Assembly: GCF_003131205.1 (NCBI RefSeq)
Contig: NZ_QFFY01000006.1
Coordinates: forward strand, 248,001-312,000
Direction of reading: 5' to 3'
Length of the DNA: 64,000 nt
Source of the DNA: Occallatibacter savannae
Lineage (GTDB): Bacteria; Acidobacteriota; Terriglobia; Terriglobales; Acidobacteriaceae
A program made the translations under genes and the position numbers. Shown piece after piece: positions 8,342 to 18,600 of the stretch (position 1 is the first letter of the stretch; the number at the start of each line of letters is the position of its first letter). Below the pieces are notes generated by a model, which ran no database searches, was not told the origin of the DNA, and was given only the letters and a program-made list of their open reading frames with translations.

Positions 8342-8683
8342 TTGGCGAAGCCAGTTGAACTCCCGCAGGGTGCTCTCGAAATGCTCATCCTCAAGTCGAT
8401 CTCGCTTGGCCCCTTGCATGGATATGGCATCCTACTGCGCATCCAGCAGATATCTGGCGAGCGCCTTGAGATCTTGCAGGGTTCCTTCTACACCGCCATC
8501 TATCGGCTTGAACGCCAGGGTTGGATCAAAGGCGAGTGGGGTGAGTCGGATAACAAACGCCGTGCCCGCTTTTACTCGCTCACTGCCGCCGGCAAGCGTC
8601 AACTCAAAGCCGAAACTGAGAGATGGATCGATATGGCCGCTGTCGTCGCCGGAATCCTAAATAAGACGGCGGAGGAGCTATGA
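8342..8683 (+). CDS. PadR-family transcriptional regulator
   Basis: A 113-aa protein with the PadR winged helix: VELPQGALEMLILKSISL, GPLHGYGILLRIQQIS, QGSFYTAIYRLERQGWI and YSLTAAGKRQL. The TTG at 8342 is preferred because it follows AGGAGAG at the right distance and gives the usual AKPVELPQG start; an in-frame GTG at 8309 exists. The stop overlaps the permease ATG. PadR genes directly before large orphan permeases are common in Acidobacteriota, where they probably repress the pair until a small molecule binds. Confidence 0.92.
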   Translation: MAKPVELPQGALEMLILKSISLGPLHGYGILLRIQQISGERLEILQGSFYTAIYRLERQGWIKGEWGESDNKRRARFYSLTAAGKRQLKAETERWIDMAAVVAGILNKTAEEL

Positions 8684-11385
8684 GTATCCTTGCCGCAATC
8701 CGCAAACTCCGGCACTTCATATCGCCGCGCACGCCAGCCGACATTGAAGAAGAGTTCCATTCCACACTCGATGCTTATCAGGAAGATCTAGTACGGCAAG
8801 GCTTCACAGAAGAACAAGCCCGGCGCAAAGCGCGCATCGATCTTGGTCGGCCCACAGCCCAAAACGAGACGTACCGGAAAGCCATTGGCCTCGGACTCTT
8901 CGATGAGCTGAGCGGAGACATCCGCTACGGCTTTCGTGCCATGCGCCGCAATCCCGGATTCGCCACCGTCGCGGTGTTGTCGCTTGCCCTCGGAACCGGC
9001 GCCACAACGGCGATCTTCTCGATTGTGGAAGGTGTCTTGTTGCGTCCGTTGCCATTTACCGACCCTGAACGGCTGATGGTGCTGGGGGATACTGTGCCAC
9101 GTATCGATATGGGCAGCAGCGGCCATATCGGCGTAACCATGCCACAGATTCTTACCTACGAGCGCGAGACGCGGGGCTTCGCAGCCCTGGGCGGGTTTGA
9201 GCAGGCCAGCTACGAATTCTCCGACGATGGCGCGCCCGCCAAGATCAGTGCGTCGCGCGTTACGGCTAGCGTTTTTCCTCTGCTCGGCGTTGCGCCGCTG
9301 ATGGGCCGCACCTTCACGCAGCAAGAAGACGACCGCAGCCAGCCGGTAACCGTAATCAGCTACGCGATGTGGCACAGCCACTTTAACGAAGATCCGCAGA
9401 TCCTGGGCCGCAAGATCGAACTCAACCGCAAGACTTACGAAATCATCGGCGTGATGCCGCGCGGCTTCGAGTTCCCGCTCATCCCCGGCCAGATGGATCA
9501 GAGCCGACTGTGGGTACCCTTGAGTCCCACACCCGATGAGATGGAAGAGGCGGCTGCTTGGTGCTGCGGAATGGTCGGGCGCCTCAAGCCGGGCGTGACG
9601 CCCTCGCAGGCCCAGCAGGACGCAGAGCGCGTCGCGCGGCAGATCGCGCATAACTTTCCCGCTTACATGAGCAATCAACGTATCGGCGCTATGGTTCGCT
9701 CGCTGGCCGAAGAGACGGTGGCGCAGGCGCGGCCGTTGCTGCGGATATTGTTGCTGGCCGTTGCGGTGGTTCTATTCATCGCCTGCGCCAATCTCGCCGG
9801 ACTGCTGCTTGTGCGCGTGATCCGGCGGCGGCGGGAGATTGCGGTACGGCGGGCGCTGGGGGCGAGCGGCGCTGCATTGCTGCGGCAAAGCCTCGTGGAG
9901 ACACTCGCGTTGAGCCTCGCGGGAGGCTTGATTGGGCTGAGCTTGGCGGCGCTGGCCGTACGGGTCGGCATCAGCTTCTTGCCGGAGACGCTGCCGCGAG
10001 TCGAATCTATTCAACTCGACTGGCACGTGGTCCTGTTTGCTATTGGCACGGCATTGCTGACCGGTTTGCTGTGTGGGCTGGTGCCGGCGCTAGCCGCTGC
10101 GCGCACCGGAGTGAACGAGACGCTCAAAGAAGGCGGACGCACGGGATCGGCCGGCGGAGCGCAGTCGCGCCTGCGCTCCGCCCTGGTGGTCGCGGAGATA
10201 GCCGTGGCCCTAGTGCTGCTGATTGCTTCAGGCCTGCTGCTGCGCAGCTTTGAAAAGTTGCGCGAAGTTGATGTCGGCTTTCGCACCGATCACCTGCTGA
10301 CAGCCAACTACAACCTGCCGCAGGAGCAATACTCGAGGCAAGCCGCCATCGATACGTTTAATAGCACCTTGCTACGCAGGCTCGAACGTTTGCCGGGCAT
10401 CGACGCCGTGGGAATTACGTCGTACCTGCCAGCTTCAGGAATGGTCCGCAATAGCGGATTCGTCGCCGATAGTTACGTTCTGCCCAAGGCAACCGAAGTA
10501 GATATTGCCTGGCCGTCCCAGGTAATGGGCAACTACTTTCGGGCCGCGGAGATTCCGCTGCTACGCGGCCGAGTGTTCACCGAGGCCGACAACGTGAAGG
10601 CACCGCCGGTCTGCATTGTGAACCACATGCTCGCCGAGCATTTCTGGTCCGGACAGGACCCGATAGGCAAGCGCCTACGTTGGGGATACCCCAATACGCC
10701 CACACCCTGGATCACGGTGGTGGGTGTGATGGGCGATATCAAGCAGATGGCCGTGGACGCTCCGACGCAGTACGAGATCTACCAGCCCTCCAGCCAGGTG
10801 ATGGCTTCCTACGGAAAGCTGGTGCCGCCCGGCTTGCTGAACGCGCAGGCGGGAAGTATTGTGCTACGCACTGCACTGCCACTCGACAGCATGATCGAAT
10901 CGCTGCGCGCGACAGCCCTGTCCATCGATCCGCAGCTTCCGCTCACAAAGGTCCAGTCGATGGATGAGGCGTTGAGCCGGACGGAGGCGCCGCGCCGCTT
11001 CAACGCTGTGCTGATCTCAAGTTTCGCCGCGGCGGCCGTACTGCTGGCACTCATGGGCATCTACAGCGTGATTGCGCTTTCCGCTGCTATGCGCACTCAG
11101 GAGATGGCTATCCGCATTGCCTTGGGTTCGCAGCGCGCAGACATCGTGCGGCTAGTGCTCACCTCCGGAGCAAAACTTGCAGTCATCGGAGTCCCAATCG
11201 GCCTGGTTGGAGCAGCAGCGGCTTCGCGGCTTCTACGCAGCTTCTTGTTCCAAGTAAGCCCATTCGATCCCGGCGTGCTGGCGCTGGCGGCTATTGCCGT
11301 ATTCGCGCTGGCACTTCTGGCATCGGCGTTGCCGGCTCGTCGCGCAGCGGCTGTCGATCCGATTGGGACATTGCGGGACGAATAG
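8680..11385 (+). CDS. MacB/FtsX-type orphan permease with prefix domain (ADOP)
   Basis: A 901-aa inner-membrane protein. Residues 1-80 are a soluble prefix domain typical of PadR-linked permeases. A transmembrane helix near 95-115 (VAVLSLALGTGATTAIF) is followed by a MacB-like periplasmic domain, FtsX helices around 350-470, a second periplasmic domain, and FtsX helices near 780-890. The duplicated MacB_PCD-FtsX plan with no adjacent ATPase matches acidobacterial duplicated orphan permeases. The substrate is unknown; peptide, lipid or drug export are possibilities. It starts inside the padR stop codon (ATGA). Confidence 0.93.
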   Translation: MSILAAIRKLRHFISPRTPADIEEEFHSTLDAYQEDLVRQGFTEEQARRKARIDLGRPTAQNETYRKAIGLGLFDELSGDIRYGFRAMRRNPGFATVAVLSLALGTGATTAIFSIVEGVLLRPLPFTDPERLMVLGDTVPRIDMGSSGHIGVTMPQILTYERETRGFAALGGFEQASYEFSDDGAPAKISASRVTASVFPLLGVAPLMGRTFTQQEDDRSQPVTVISYAMWHSHFNEDPQILGRKIELNRKTYEIIGVMPRGFEFPLIPGQMDQSRLWVPLSPTPDEMEEAAAWCCGMVGRLKPGVTPSQAQQDAERVARQIAHNFPAYMSNQRIGAMVRSLAEETVAQARPLLRILLLAVAVVLFIACANLAGLLLVRVIRRRREIAVRRALGASGAALLRQSLVETLALSLAGGLIGLSLAALAVRVGISFLPETLPRVESIQLDWHVVLFAIGTALLTGLLCGLVPALAAARTGVNETLKEGGRTGSAGGAQSRLRSALVVAEIAVALVLLIASGLLLRSFEKLREVDVGFRTDHLLTANYNLPQEQYSRQAAIDTFNSTLLRRLERLPGIDAVGITSYLPASGMVRNSGFVADSYVLPKATEVDIAWPSQVMGNYFRAAEIPLLRGRVFTEADNVKAPPVCIVNHMLAEHFWSGQDPIGKRLRWGYPNTPTPWITVVGVMGDIKQMAVDAPTQYEIYQPSSQVMASYGKLVPPGLLNAQAGSIVLRTALPLDSMIESLRATALSIDPQLPLTKVQSMDEALSRTEAPRRFNAVLISSFAAAAVLLALMGIYSVIALSAAMRTQEMAIRIALGSQRADIVRLVLTSGAKLAVIGVPIGLVGAAAASRLLRSFLFQVSPFDPGVLALAAIAVFALALLASALPARRAAAVDPIGTLRDE

Positions 11386-11515
11386 AAGTGCCGGCTGCTC
11401 GTAGAGATTCTGTTTCTTACGGTCTCCGCACGTCCATGCTTTTCGACAGAATGAAGTAATCGAGAAGGCAGGAGGGACCTCATCAGATCCGGTGGCTTTT
11501 GAGAGGAGGTAAGGT

Positions 11516-12418
11516 ATGCAGGAAAGCCGCTTCACAAGACTAAGCCTCAAGAAAGTCGCCATTGCATTTGCGGTCAGCACTCTATCAGTGTGCATGGTGC
11601 CATTCATGGGAGCTCAGTCCGGAAGTGCATCTGGAAAATACCTGAATGTCGAAAACGGCAAAATCTACTACGAGGAATGCGGAACGGGCGATGAAGCCAT
11701 CGTGCTATTGCACGATGGCGTCGTGCACTCCGCCGTTTGGAACAATCTTTGGCCAGGCTTTTGCAAACAATACCATACGATTAGGTACGATCGTCGGGGC
11801 TACGGGCATTCGCCAGAGGCCACAAGCTGGTACACGGAAACCGATGACTTGTTTGCGCTCTTACGGAACCTGAAGGTACGCCATGCGATCCTCGTTGGCA
11901 GCTCCCATGGCGGTGAGCTCTCCATCGAATTCGCTCTCGAACATCCAAACTTTGTTGAACAACTCATCCTAGTCGGTGCAGTCGTCCACGGATACCCCTA
12001 TTCCGATCACTTCTTGAATCGAGGCGAGGCGACCTGGGCGCCAGCCGATAAGGGCAACACAGCTGCGGCCATCGCTCGAATTGCAGACGACAAATATCTG
12101 ACAGTGACCGATCATCCGGCAGCACGCCAGAAGATTCGCGATCTACTTAGCGCGGCACCCCAAGACTTCACTCATCGAGACATGGCTAGAGGAGTTCCCT
12201 CGTCATTGCCCCGTCTTCATGAGATTCATGTACCAACGCTGATCCTAGTAGGCGATGCAGACATCCCCGATGTTCACGCGAATGCAGGAGCAATCGAGAC
12301 CGCCATTCCCAATTCGCACAGGATCGTGGTTTCCGATGCTGGGCACCTCATGTATCTTGAGCAACCCGAGGAATTCATGCGAATCGTCACCAGCTTCATT
12401 GACGCCAATCGTTTCTGA
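11516..12418 (+). CDS. Secreted alpha/beta hydrolase
   Basis: A 300-aa alpha/beta-hydrolase. A signal-like N-terminus (to about residue 32, ending FMGAQ) precedes the fold. IVLLHDGVVHSAVW is the oxyanion-hole strand, YDRRGYGHSP follows, and VGSSHGGELS is the nucleophile elbow with the catalytic Ser. LILVGDADIPDVH carries the acid and DAGHLMYLEQPEEF the catalytic His. GAGGAGGT lies 5-10 nt before the ATG. It sits between two orphan permeases but is 130 nt from the first, so shared regulation is uncertain. The substrate cannot be told. Confidence 0.9.
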   Translation: MQESRFTRLSLKKVAIAFAVSTLSVCMVPFMGAQSGSASGKYLNVENGKIYYEECGTGDEAIVLLHDGVVHSAVWNNLWPGFCKQYHTIRYDRRGYGHSPEATSWYTETDDLFALLRNLKVRHAILVGSSHGGELSIEFALEHPNFVEQLILVGAVVHGYPYSDHFLNRGEATWAPADKGNTAAAIARIADDKYLTVTDHPAARQKIRDLLSAAPQDFTHRDMARGVPSSLPRLHEIHVPTLILVGDADIPDVHANAGAIETAIPNSHRIVVSDAGHLMYLEQPEEFMRIVTSFIDANRF

Positions 12419-12717
12419 ATTGCAAACTTGGCATCCGTGCGCATCCGGTAAGTAGATCTCCAGGCAACCACAGCCCCCCGAATCCCATTTGGTCGCAATC
12501 TGCACTAAGTTTGGCGGCTCCGGCTTCGTTTCAAATCAGGATCTGCATCTCGCTGGCTTAAGGCGGCTGCGACCAAGAAGCATCAGCGGTGATCCAATCG
12601 CGACCCCAGATCATGTTGGATCGTAAGCCGAGGTCACGGGACTAACGATCCACCGCCTCAGCTTTCTGATAGCCTCGTTGGGAAGGCAAGGTCAGCTCCC
12701 ACGGTCGGAGGCTTTGC
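12419..12717. other. Intergenic region before second permease
   Basis: No gene was recognised. GATCCAA near 12594 and TTGGATC near 12615 form an inverted repeat. GGAGG near 12706 is the ribosome site of the next gene. Unlike the first permease, no padR gene precedes this one. Confidence 0.35.
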
Positions 12718-15186
12718 ATGTCCGTCTTCTTTCAGGATCTTCGCTACACACTCCGCCAGCTCGCCAAATCTCCTGGCTTCGCACTCACCGCCATTCTCAC
12801 TCTCGCGCTCGGGATCGGCGCCAATACTGCCGTCTTCAGCACGCTCAATGCTCTGCTGCTCAAGATGCTTCCCGTCCGCGATGCAAAGCAGCTCTACACG
12901 GTGCGCATCCTCCATGGCGGCACGCAGCCGCCGAATACCGCCGGCACCGGCAACGGGCCCACATCGTTTTCTCTTCCTGTTTTTCAGGCCCTGCGTGGCC
13001 AGTCGCGCGTCTTCACCGACGTTATTGCCCACATCCCGCTCGCCCTCGGACAGGTTCCCGTTCGCTATGGCAATACACCTACCACCGCGCCCGGCGAAGA
13101 GGTCAGCGGCAATTTCTTCACCGGCATCGGTGTTCCCATGGCTGCAGGAGTCGGTTTCACCAACGCCGACGAACAGGACCATACCGCCAAAGCCGTCGTC
13201 AGTTACGGCTTCTGGACCAAGGCCTTCTCGCGCGATCCCGGTGCGATCGGCCAGACTCTTTACGTTCGTGGAGTTCCACTCACCATTGTTGGCGTCACCG
13301 CGCCTGGCTTCGTTGGTCTCGATCCCGGCTCCCCTGATGACTTCTGGATTCCACTTCAGAACCGCCCCGAGCTCAATGGCTGGGGATATGCCGCCGATGA
13401 AGGCATGCTCTATAGCTTTCCCAGATGGTGGGCCGTGCCGCTCGTCGTTCGCCTCGCGCCCGGCGTCTCGCCAGAACAAGCCTCGCACGCCGTGCAAGGC
13501 ATCTTCTGGCAGGCTGCAACCGCGCCTCAGGGAAAGATCGACTTCAAACAATGGCCCGCATCGCTCGGCTTCACTCCCATCCGGGGAATCGCCGACTACG
13601 CCCGTTCCTATCGTGATCCGATCGAGCTCATGATGGCGCTAGTCGGCCTCGTGCTCCTCATCGCATGCACTAACGTCGCCCTGCTCATCCTCGCCCGCTC
13701 CGCCACACGCCAGCGCGAATTCGCCATCCGCATCGCCACCGGCGCAAGCTCCCTTCGCATCCTTCGCCAACTCGCCTTCGACAGCTTCGCCATTGTCGTC
13801 GCCGGTGCGGGACTGGGCTGGCTGCTCGCCATCGCGGTCACGAGTGTGCTCGCTCACTGGGCGCGTATCGAAGCAGGCCTCGCACCAGATCGCCACGTCC
13901 TCTCGTTTACCCTCGCCGTCGCCTCGCTCGTCGCCATTGCATTCTCATTCACGCCCTTTTCGCAAACTCTCAATATCAGTCCGGACCAAGCCCTCAGAAG
14001 TACGACCCAGATGGCCAGTGCCAGTCGCAACCATCGCCGTATGGGCAATCTCGTCATCGCTTTTCAGATCGCCATGTGCTTCACTCTTCTCGTCGCCGCA
14101 GGGCTCACGGTTCGCACACTTCTCAATTACGAGCACCTCGACCTCGGCATGCAGGCGGATCAGCTTCTTGTTTTTGATCTGGAACCCCAACGCCTCACCG
14201 GTCGCACCCAGAGCTGGTTGTATTACAACCGCCTCATTGGTCGCCTGCGAACAGTGCCCGGAGTTGAATCGATCTCGCCGGTAGTATGGCGTCCCGGCTC
14301 AGGATGGCTGAAAAGCGGGAGCGTCAACCTGGACGGAACGACTGTTCTCGACAAGTCCGGCAGGCGGGCCGACATCTCGTCCAACTTCATCGGCGTGGAT
14401 TTCTTTCGCACCCTCGGAGTTCCTGTGCTCCAGGGTCGTGAATTCAACTCCGCCGACACGCCTTCCAGCAAGCAGACGGCCATCGTCAACCAGACTTTTG
14501 CCAAGCAATATTTACCCAACGGTGCCTTAGGCCACATCGTCGACAATGCGGAGATCATCGGCGTGGTGCGCGACAGTAAATACAAATTCGCTTCCGAGTC
14601 TGATCGCCCAACCGTCTACCACTCGGCCTCCAAGTCCGGCATGGAAGGCCAGATCACGCTTGAGATCCGTACCTCTTTGCCACCGCTCTCGCTGCTACCC
14701 GGCATTCGAAGCGCACTCCGCGAGATAGATCCCAACTTGGCCCCAGAAAAGCCTATGACGCAGGCAGCGCAATTCGAGCAGTCCTACACGACGCCCATGC
14801 TCTTCGCCCGTCTCGCCATGGCTTTCGGCGTGCTCGCTGTCGTGCTCGTCGCTACTGGCCTCTACGGAACCCTCACCTACAGGCTCGAACGTCGGAGGAA
14901 CGAGATTGGGGTACGCATGGCTTTGGGCGCAATGCGGCAGGACGTGCTTCAAATGATCTTCGGGGAGAGCATGCGGATCGCGGGTATTGGTTTCGGGCTA
15001 GGACTTCCGCTTTCGTTGGTCGTCGCTCACCTGTTGCGATCACAGCTCTACCAACTGAATGCATTCGACGCCACTAGTTTCATAGTCTCATTGGCAATCA
15101 CTCTTCTTCTTTCCATCGGATCGGCACTTTTGCCTGCCTTCCGCGCAGCTCAAATCAACCCGATGGACACGATTCGAAACGAGTAG
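12718..15186 (+). CDS. MacB/FtsX-type orphan permease (ADOP), no prefix domain
   Basis: An 822-aa inner-membrane protein starting directly with FFQDLRYTLRQLAKSPGF and a first helix ending IGANTAVFSTLNALLLK. A MacB-like periplasmic domain, central FtsX helices (near 300-420), a second periplasmic domain (to about 690) and C-terminal FtsX helices follow. It ends INPMDTIRNE, like other family members. It lacks the N-terminal prefix domain of its neighbour at 8.7 kb, and no ATPase gene is near. Its GC-rich third positions suggest an old resident gene. Confidence 0.92.
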   Translation: MSVFFQDLRYTLRQLAKSPGFALTAILTLALGIGANTAVFSTLNALLLKMLPVRDAKQLYTVRILHGGTQPPNTAGTGNGPTSFSLPVFQALRGQSRVFTDVIAHIPLALGQVPVRYGNTPTTAPGEEVSGNFFTGIGVPMAAGVGFTNADEQDHTAKAVVSYGFWTKAFSRDPGAIGQTLYVRGVPLTIVGVTAPGFVGLDPGSPDDFWIPLQNRPELNGWGYAADEGMLYSFPRWWAVPLVVRLAPGVSPEQASHAVQGIFWQAATAPQGKIDFKQWPASLGFTPIRGIADYARSYRDPIELMMALVGLVLLIACTNVALLILARSATRQREFAIRIATGASSLRILRQLAFDSFAIVVAGAGLGWLLAIAVTSVLAHWARIEAGLAPDRHVLSFTLAVASLVAIAFSFTPFSQTLNISPDQALRSTTQMASASRNHRRMGNLVIAFQIAMCFTLLVAAGLTVRTLLNYEHLDLGMQADQLLVFDLEPQRLTGRTQSWLYYNRLIGRLRTVPGVESISPVVWRPGSGWLKSGSVNLDGTTVLDKSGRRADISSNFIGVDFFRTLGVPVLQGREFNSADTPSSKQTAIVNQTFAKQYLPNGALGHIVDNAEIIGVVRDSKYKFASESDRPTVYHSASKSGMEGQITLEIRTSLPPLSLLPGIRSALREIDPNLAPEKPMTQAAQFEQSYTTPMLFARLAMAFGVLAVVLVATGLYGTLTYRLERRRNEIGVRMALGAMRQDVLQMIFGESMRIAGIGFGLGLPLSLVVAHLLRSQLYQLNAFDATSFIVSLAITLLLSIGSALLPAFRAAQINPMDTIRNE

Positions 15187-15602
15187 GCACGTTCGAGTTC
15201 GAACTCCCAGAATTCGATCCGGCGACTCTATCGTTAGTTTCAGTCGCACCTAGCTCAGGTGGAGTGGAGACGGGCCAATGCACTCATCGAGCGGCCGTTT
15301 TGGAATGGTCTTAGAGGATAGGCCTCTCGGAACAGGATAGGCCTCCGAGAAGGGTGAGCTCCGTGACGCGGCGAAAATTGATTCGGCATCAACCTGCTCC
15401 CGCCATCCCACGGCGCACTTCCAGGGATCGTGATTGTTTGTGCTGGGAGCCGCGTTCCTGCAACATTCTAAGGTGATACTGACCCAAGCTAGTTGCGTAT
15501 AACGTCCGGGCTATTTGTGTTTCATTCGAGTGAGCTATCACTTTAGTGCAGGGGCTTGTAGAGCCCATTTGCGATATAGTTGGTTTTCACCGATTTAAGC
15601 CA
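15187..15602. other. Intergenic region before helicase operon
   Basis: No gene was recognised in about 415 nt. An 11-bp direct repeat GGATAGGCCTC occurs at 15316-15326 and 15335-15345. The promoter of the helicase operon should lie here, but no convincing -35/-10 pair was seen. Confidence 0.35.
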
Positions 15603-18600
15603 ATGTCATCGGGCCCAACTCTTCTTTCCGACACCAAGCTACGAGAGACCTTGGTCAACACGTCGCGCGACGCGTGGAAGAACCGTCTCATCGATCTCTC
15701 GCGCAGAAATAACCTCCTCTTCTATAGACCTCTGGTCAATGGGGCACTCGAGCTGCCGATCGGGCAAGAATTGATCCGGTTCTTGTCTTCAGGTAATTCA
15801 ATTGCCGTGGCCGAACTGGTGCCCGGTCAGCAGTTCGCGGCAGCAAACATCCGAACAATCGCGAGAAAAGGCCTGGAGAACCTCGAGGAAAAGGGCCTCT
15901 CGACCCTGTACCTCGCGGTCGGAAGATGCTCCTGGACGGCGGAGGACGGCGGCCGTGACTCTTTTGCTCCAATACTCCTGTTCCCGGTGACGTTGAAGTT
16001 CAAGGGTCATGACGTCCAATCTACGGAAGTCGAGACCACTGGAAAACCGGAAGTCAATCCTGTTTTGATCCATGTGCTCAATGAGGAGCTCAACGTAAGG
16101 ATCACTGGCGAGGAGCTTCTGCACAAATTTCGACCTGAGCCCGAGGAAGGTGACGACGATTCTGACGAGGCAGAGATTGATCTTCAGGGAGTGTTGGACC
16201 TGTTTGCTTCGCGAGCGAAGAAGGTCCCGGGATTCACGGCTCAGCCATTCGCAGTAATTGGAAACTTCTCCTTCCAAAAACTGGCAATGGTGAAGGATCT
16301 GGAACTCCGGGGCGCGGAACTGATCAGCAATGATATTGTGGCCGCGATCGCAGGAGACGCTTCAGCCCGAAGGGCGATGAGCGCATCCAACGTCGACGTT
16401 GATCCAAAGGGATTGGACTCAGTACCTCCAACCAACGAATTTGCCGTGATGGAGGCTGATTCGAGTCAGCAATGTGCGATCTCCGGGATCGTGGCCGGCC
16501 AGAGCGCAGTTGTTCACGGACCGCCAGGAACGGGCAAAAGCCAGACAATCACGAACCTGATTGCGACACTGGCAGCAACGGGAAAGAAGGTCCTATTCGT
16601 CGCCGAAAAGCGCGCCGCTCTGGAAGTCGTCATGAACAGGCTTACCTCTGTTGGCCTGGACCATCTGGCAATCGACCTTCACGGCGCTGAGTTGGCCCCG
16701 AAGAAGGTAATGGAGAACGTCGCGCGGACGCTGAACATGGTGCGCGACGCTGGTCTTCCAGCGGTTGATGACGTGCACAACGCATTTGTGGACCGGCGAA
16801 ACAAGCTTAACCAACACGATCAGCGGATGCACAAACTTCATGCGCCAACTGGGATGAGCATCTTCCAGATGCAAGGCCATCTCCTTCGATTGCCATCTGA
16901 CATCAGTAATCCGGTCCGCTGGCGAAGTGCGGACCTGAATGCGATCACCTCAGAAAGTGCAAATCAGATCCGAGATTTGCTCCGGGAAGCAGCCGGATTC
17001 GTGAGCCTGCTGAACCGAACGGATCCGTCGCCATGGTGCGGCGTTGAACTCGAGGACACAAGGGCAGCACAGAATGCTCTTGATCTACTCTCGCGGGTCG
17101 CTCATGAGGAGCTGCCTTCCCTGATAGCTGGTTTGACGCAGATCTGTGCCGACTTCACACTCCGAATGCCTACAACCATCGATGATGCAGCGACCTATTT
17201 GCGAGAAGCGATTGCCGGAAACGAGATTCTCTCGTGCTATCAGCAAAGCATCTTTCCTGACGCGCAAGGGCGCGCGGATGCTATGGTGCCAGGCTGCGCC
17301 CCAGGTCTGAAGAGTCTTTGGGTTCGCATCTCAAATGCAAGGTTGAAGAAGGCCTACCGGGACGCACTCCTTCTGAGAACCGCGGGAAGGACTTCGGTGA
17401 AGCAGGTCTGGGAGGAAATGAAATCTGCCGCCGGCGCATTCGACTTCTGGCAAAAATGGGGAGAGAACGGTAAATCACCTGTCCAGATTCCCACTGCTGA
17501 TTCATGCAAGCAGATCTTCGATAAGGTCAGCAGCAGTTTGAATGAAGCAGAACGCATTTCAAGTCTTCAGCTGAAACAACTCCCGCTGACTGAATTGCTG
17601 GTAGAGGTCAGGTCACTCGCTCAAGACACCGCTACGCCGTATCGAATAAGCCGCGTTTGCGAGATAGAGCGGAAGCTGAAGCGATTGGGAGTGCAGAAGC
17701 TAGTCGATGAGATTCATGCTTCTCGCCGACCCGCCGCCCAGTGGGTCTCAGCGTTCGATTACTCATGGCTCACGTCAACCCTGGATATGGCGGCATTGGC
17801 TGATCCGGATGTGCGAGCTTTCGTCGGGTCTACACATAATGGCTACGTTGATAGTTTCCGAACGCTGGACGAGAAGAGGCTCGATCTCGCAGCAGCGAGG
17901 GTGCGGCGTGCGCATGCTGAACATGCCGTTGCCGCGATGAACAAGTATCCGGAACAGGAAAGCATCATCCGGAGCGAAGCAGCGAAAAGCCGTCGGCATA
18001 AGCCTTTACGCAAGGTCTTCACTGAATCAGCGAACGTTCTCACTGCTGTATGTCCATGCTGGATGGCCAGCCCGCTTTCAGTGTGCCAGCTGATCGGCGC
18101 CACCGGTATCTTCGATTATGTGATCTTCGACGAAGCATCCCAGATCCTCCCAGAGGACGCTATTCCGTCGATTCTGCGGGGTAAGCACGTGATCGTTGCA
18201 GGCGATAATAAGCAGCTTCCACCGACCACCTTCTTTGCTGCCGCCGATGAAGAGGACGATTCGGATGCTGACTCAACGGGGTATGAAAGTCTGCTCGACA
18301 TGATGATTCCCTTCGTGAAGGGATTCCATCTGAATTGGCACTACCGAAGCCGCGATGAATCGCTGATCGCATTCTCAAACCATCATGTCTACGACGACCG
18401 ACTTGTTACGTTCCCCGGACCCGGCGGCGGCCCCGCGATCTCTCACGTGTACGTCGACCACATTCCTGCCTCCGATGGGCAGGAGGAAAGTTCCAGTGCA
18501 GAAGTTGAGAAGGTGGTCCAATTGGTTCTTCAGCATGCCCGGACCACACCGGATCTGAGCCTTGGTGTAATCACCATGGGTATCAAGCACGCAAATCGAA

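Noticed and set aside
8788..9678. Minus-strand frame opposite the first permease
   Set aside because: GC-rich coding DNA often leaves the opposite strand open; the plus-strand permease is certain.
12658..13551. Minus-strand frame opposite the second permease
   Set aside because: Same reason; the plus strand encodes a clear MacB/FtsX protein.
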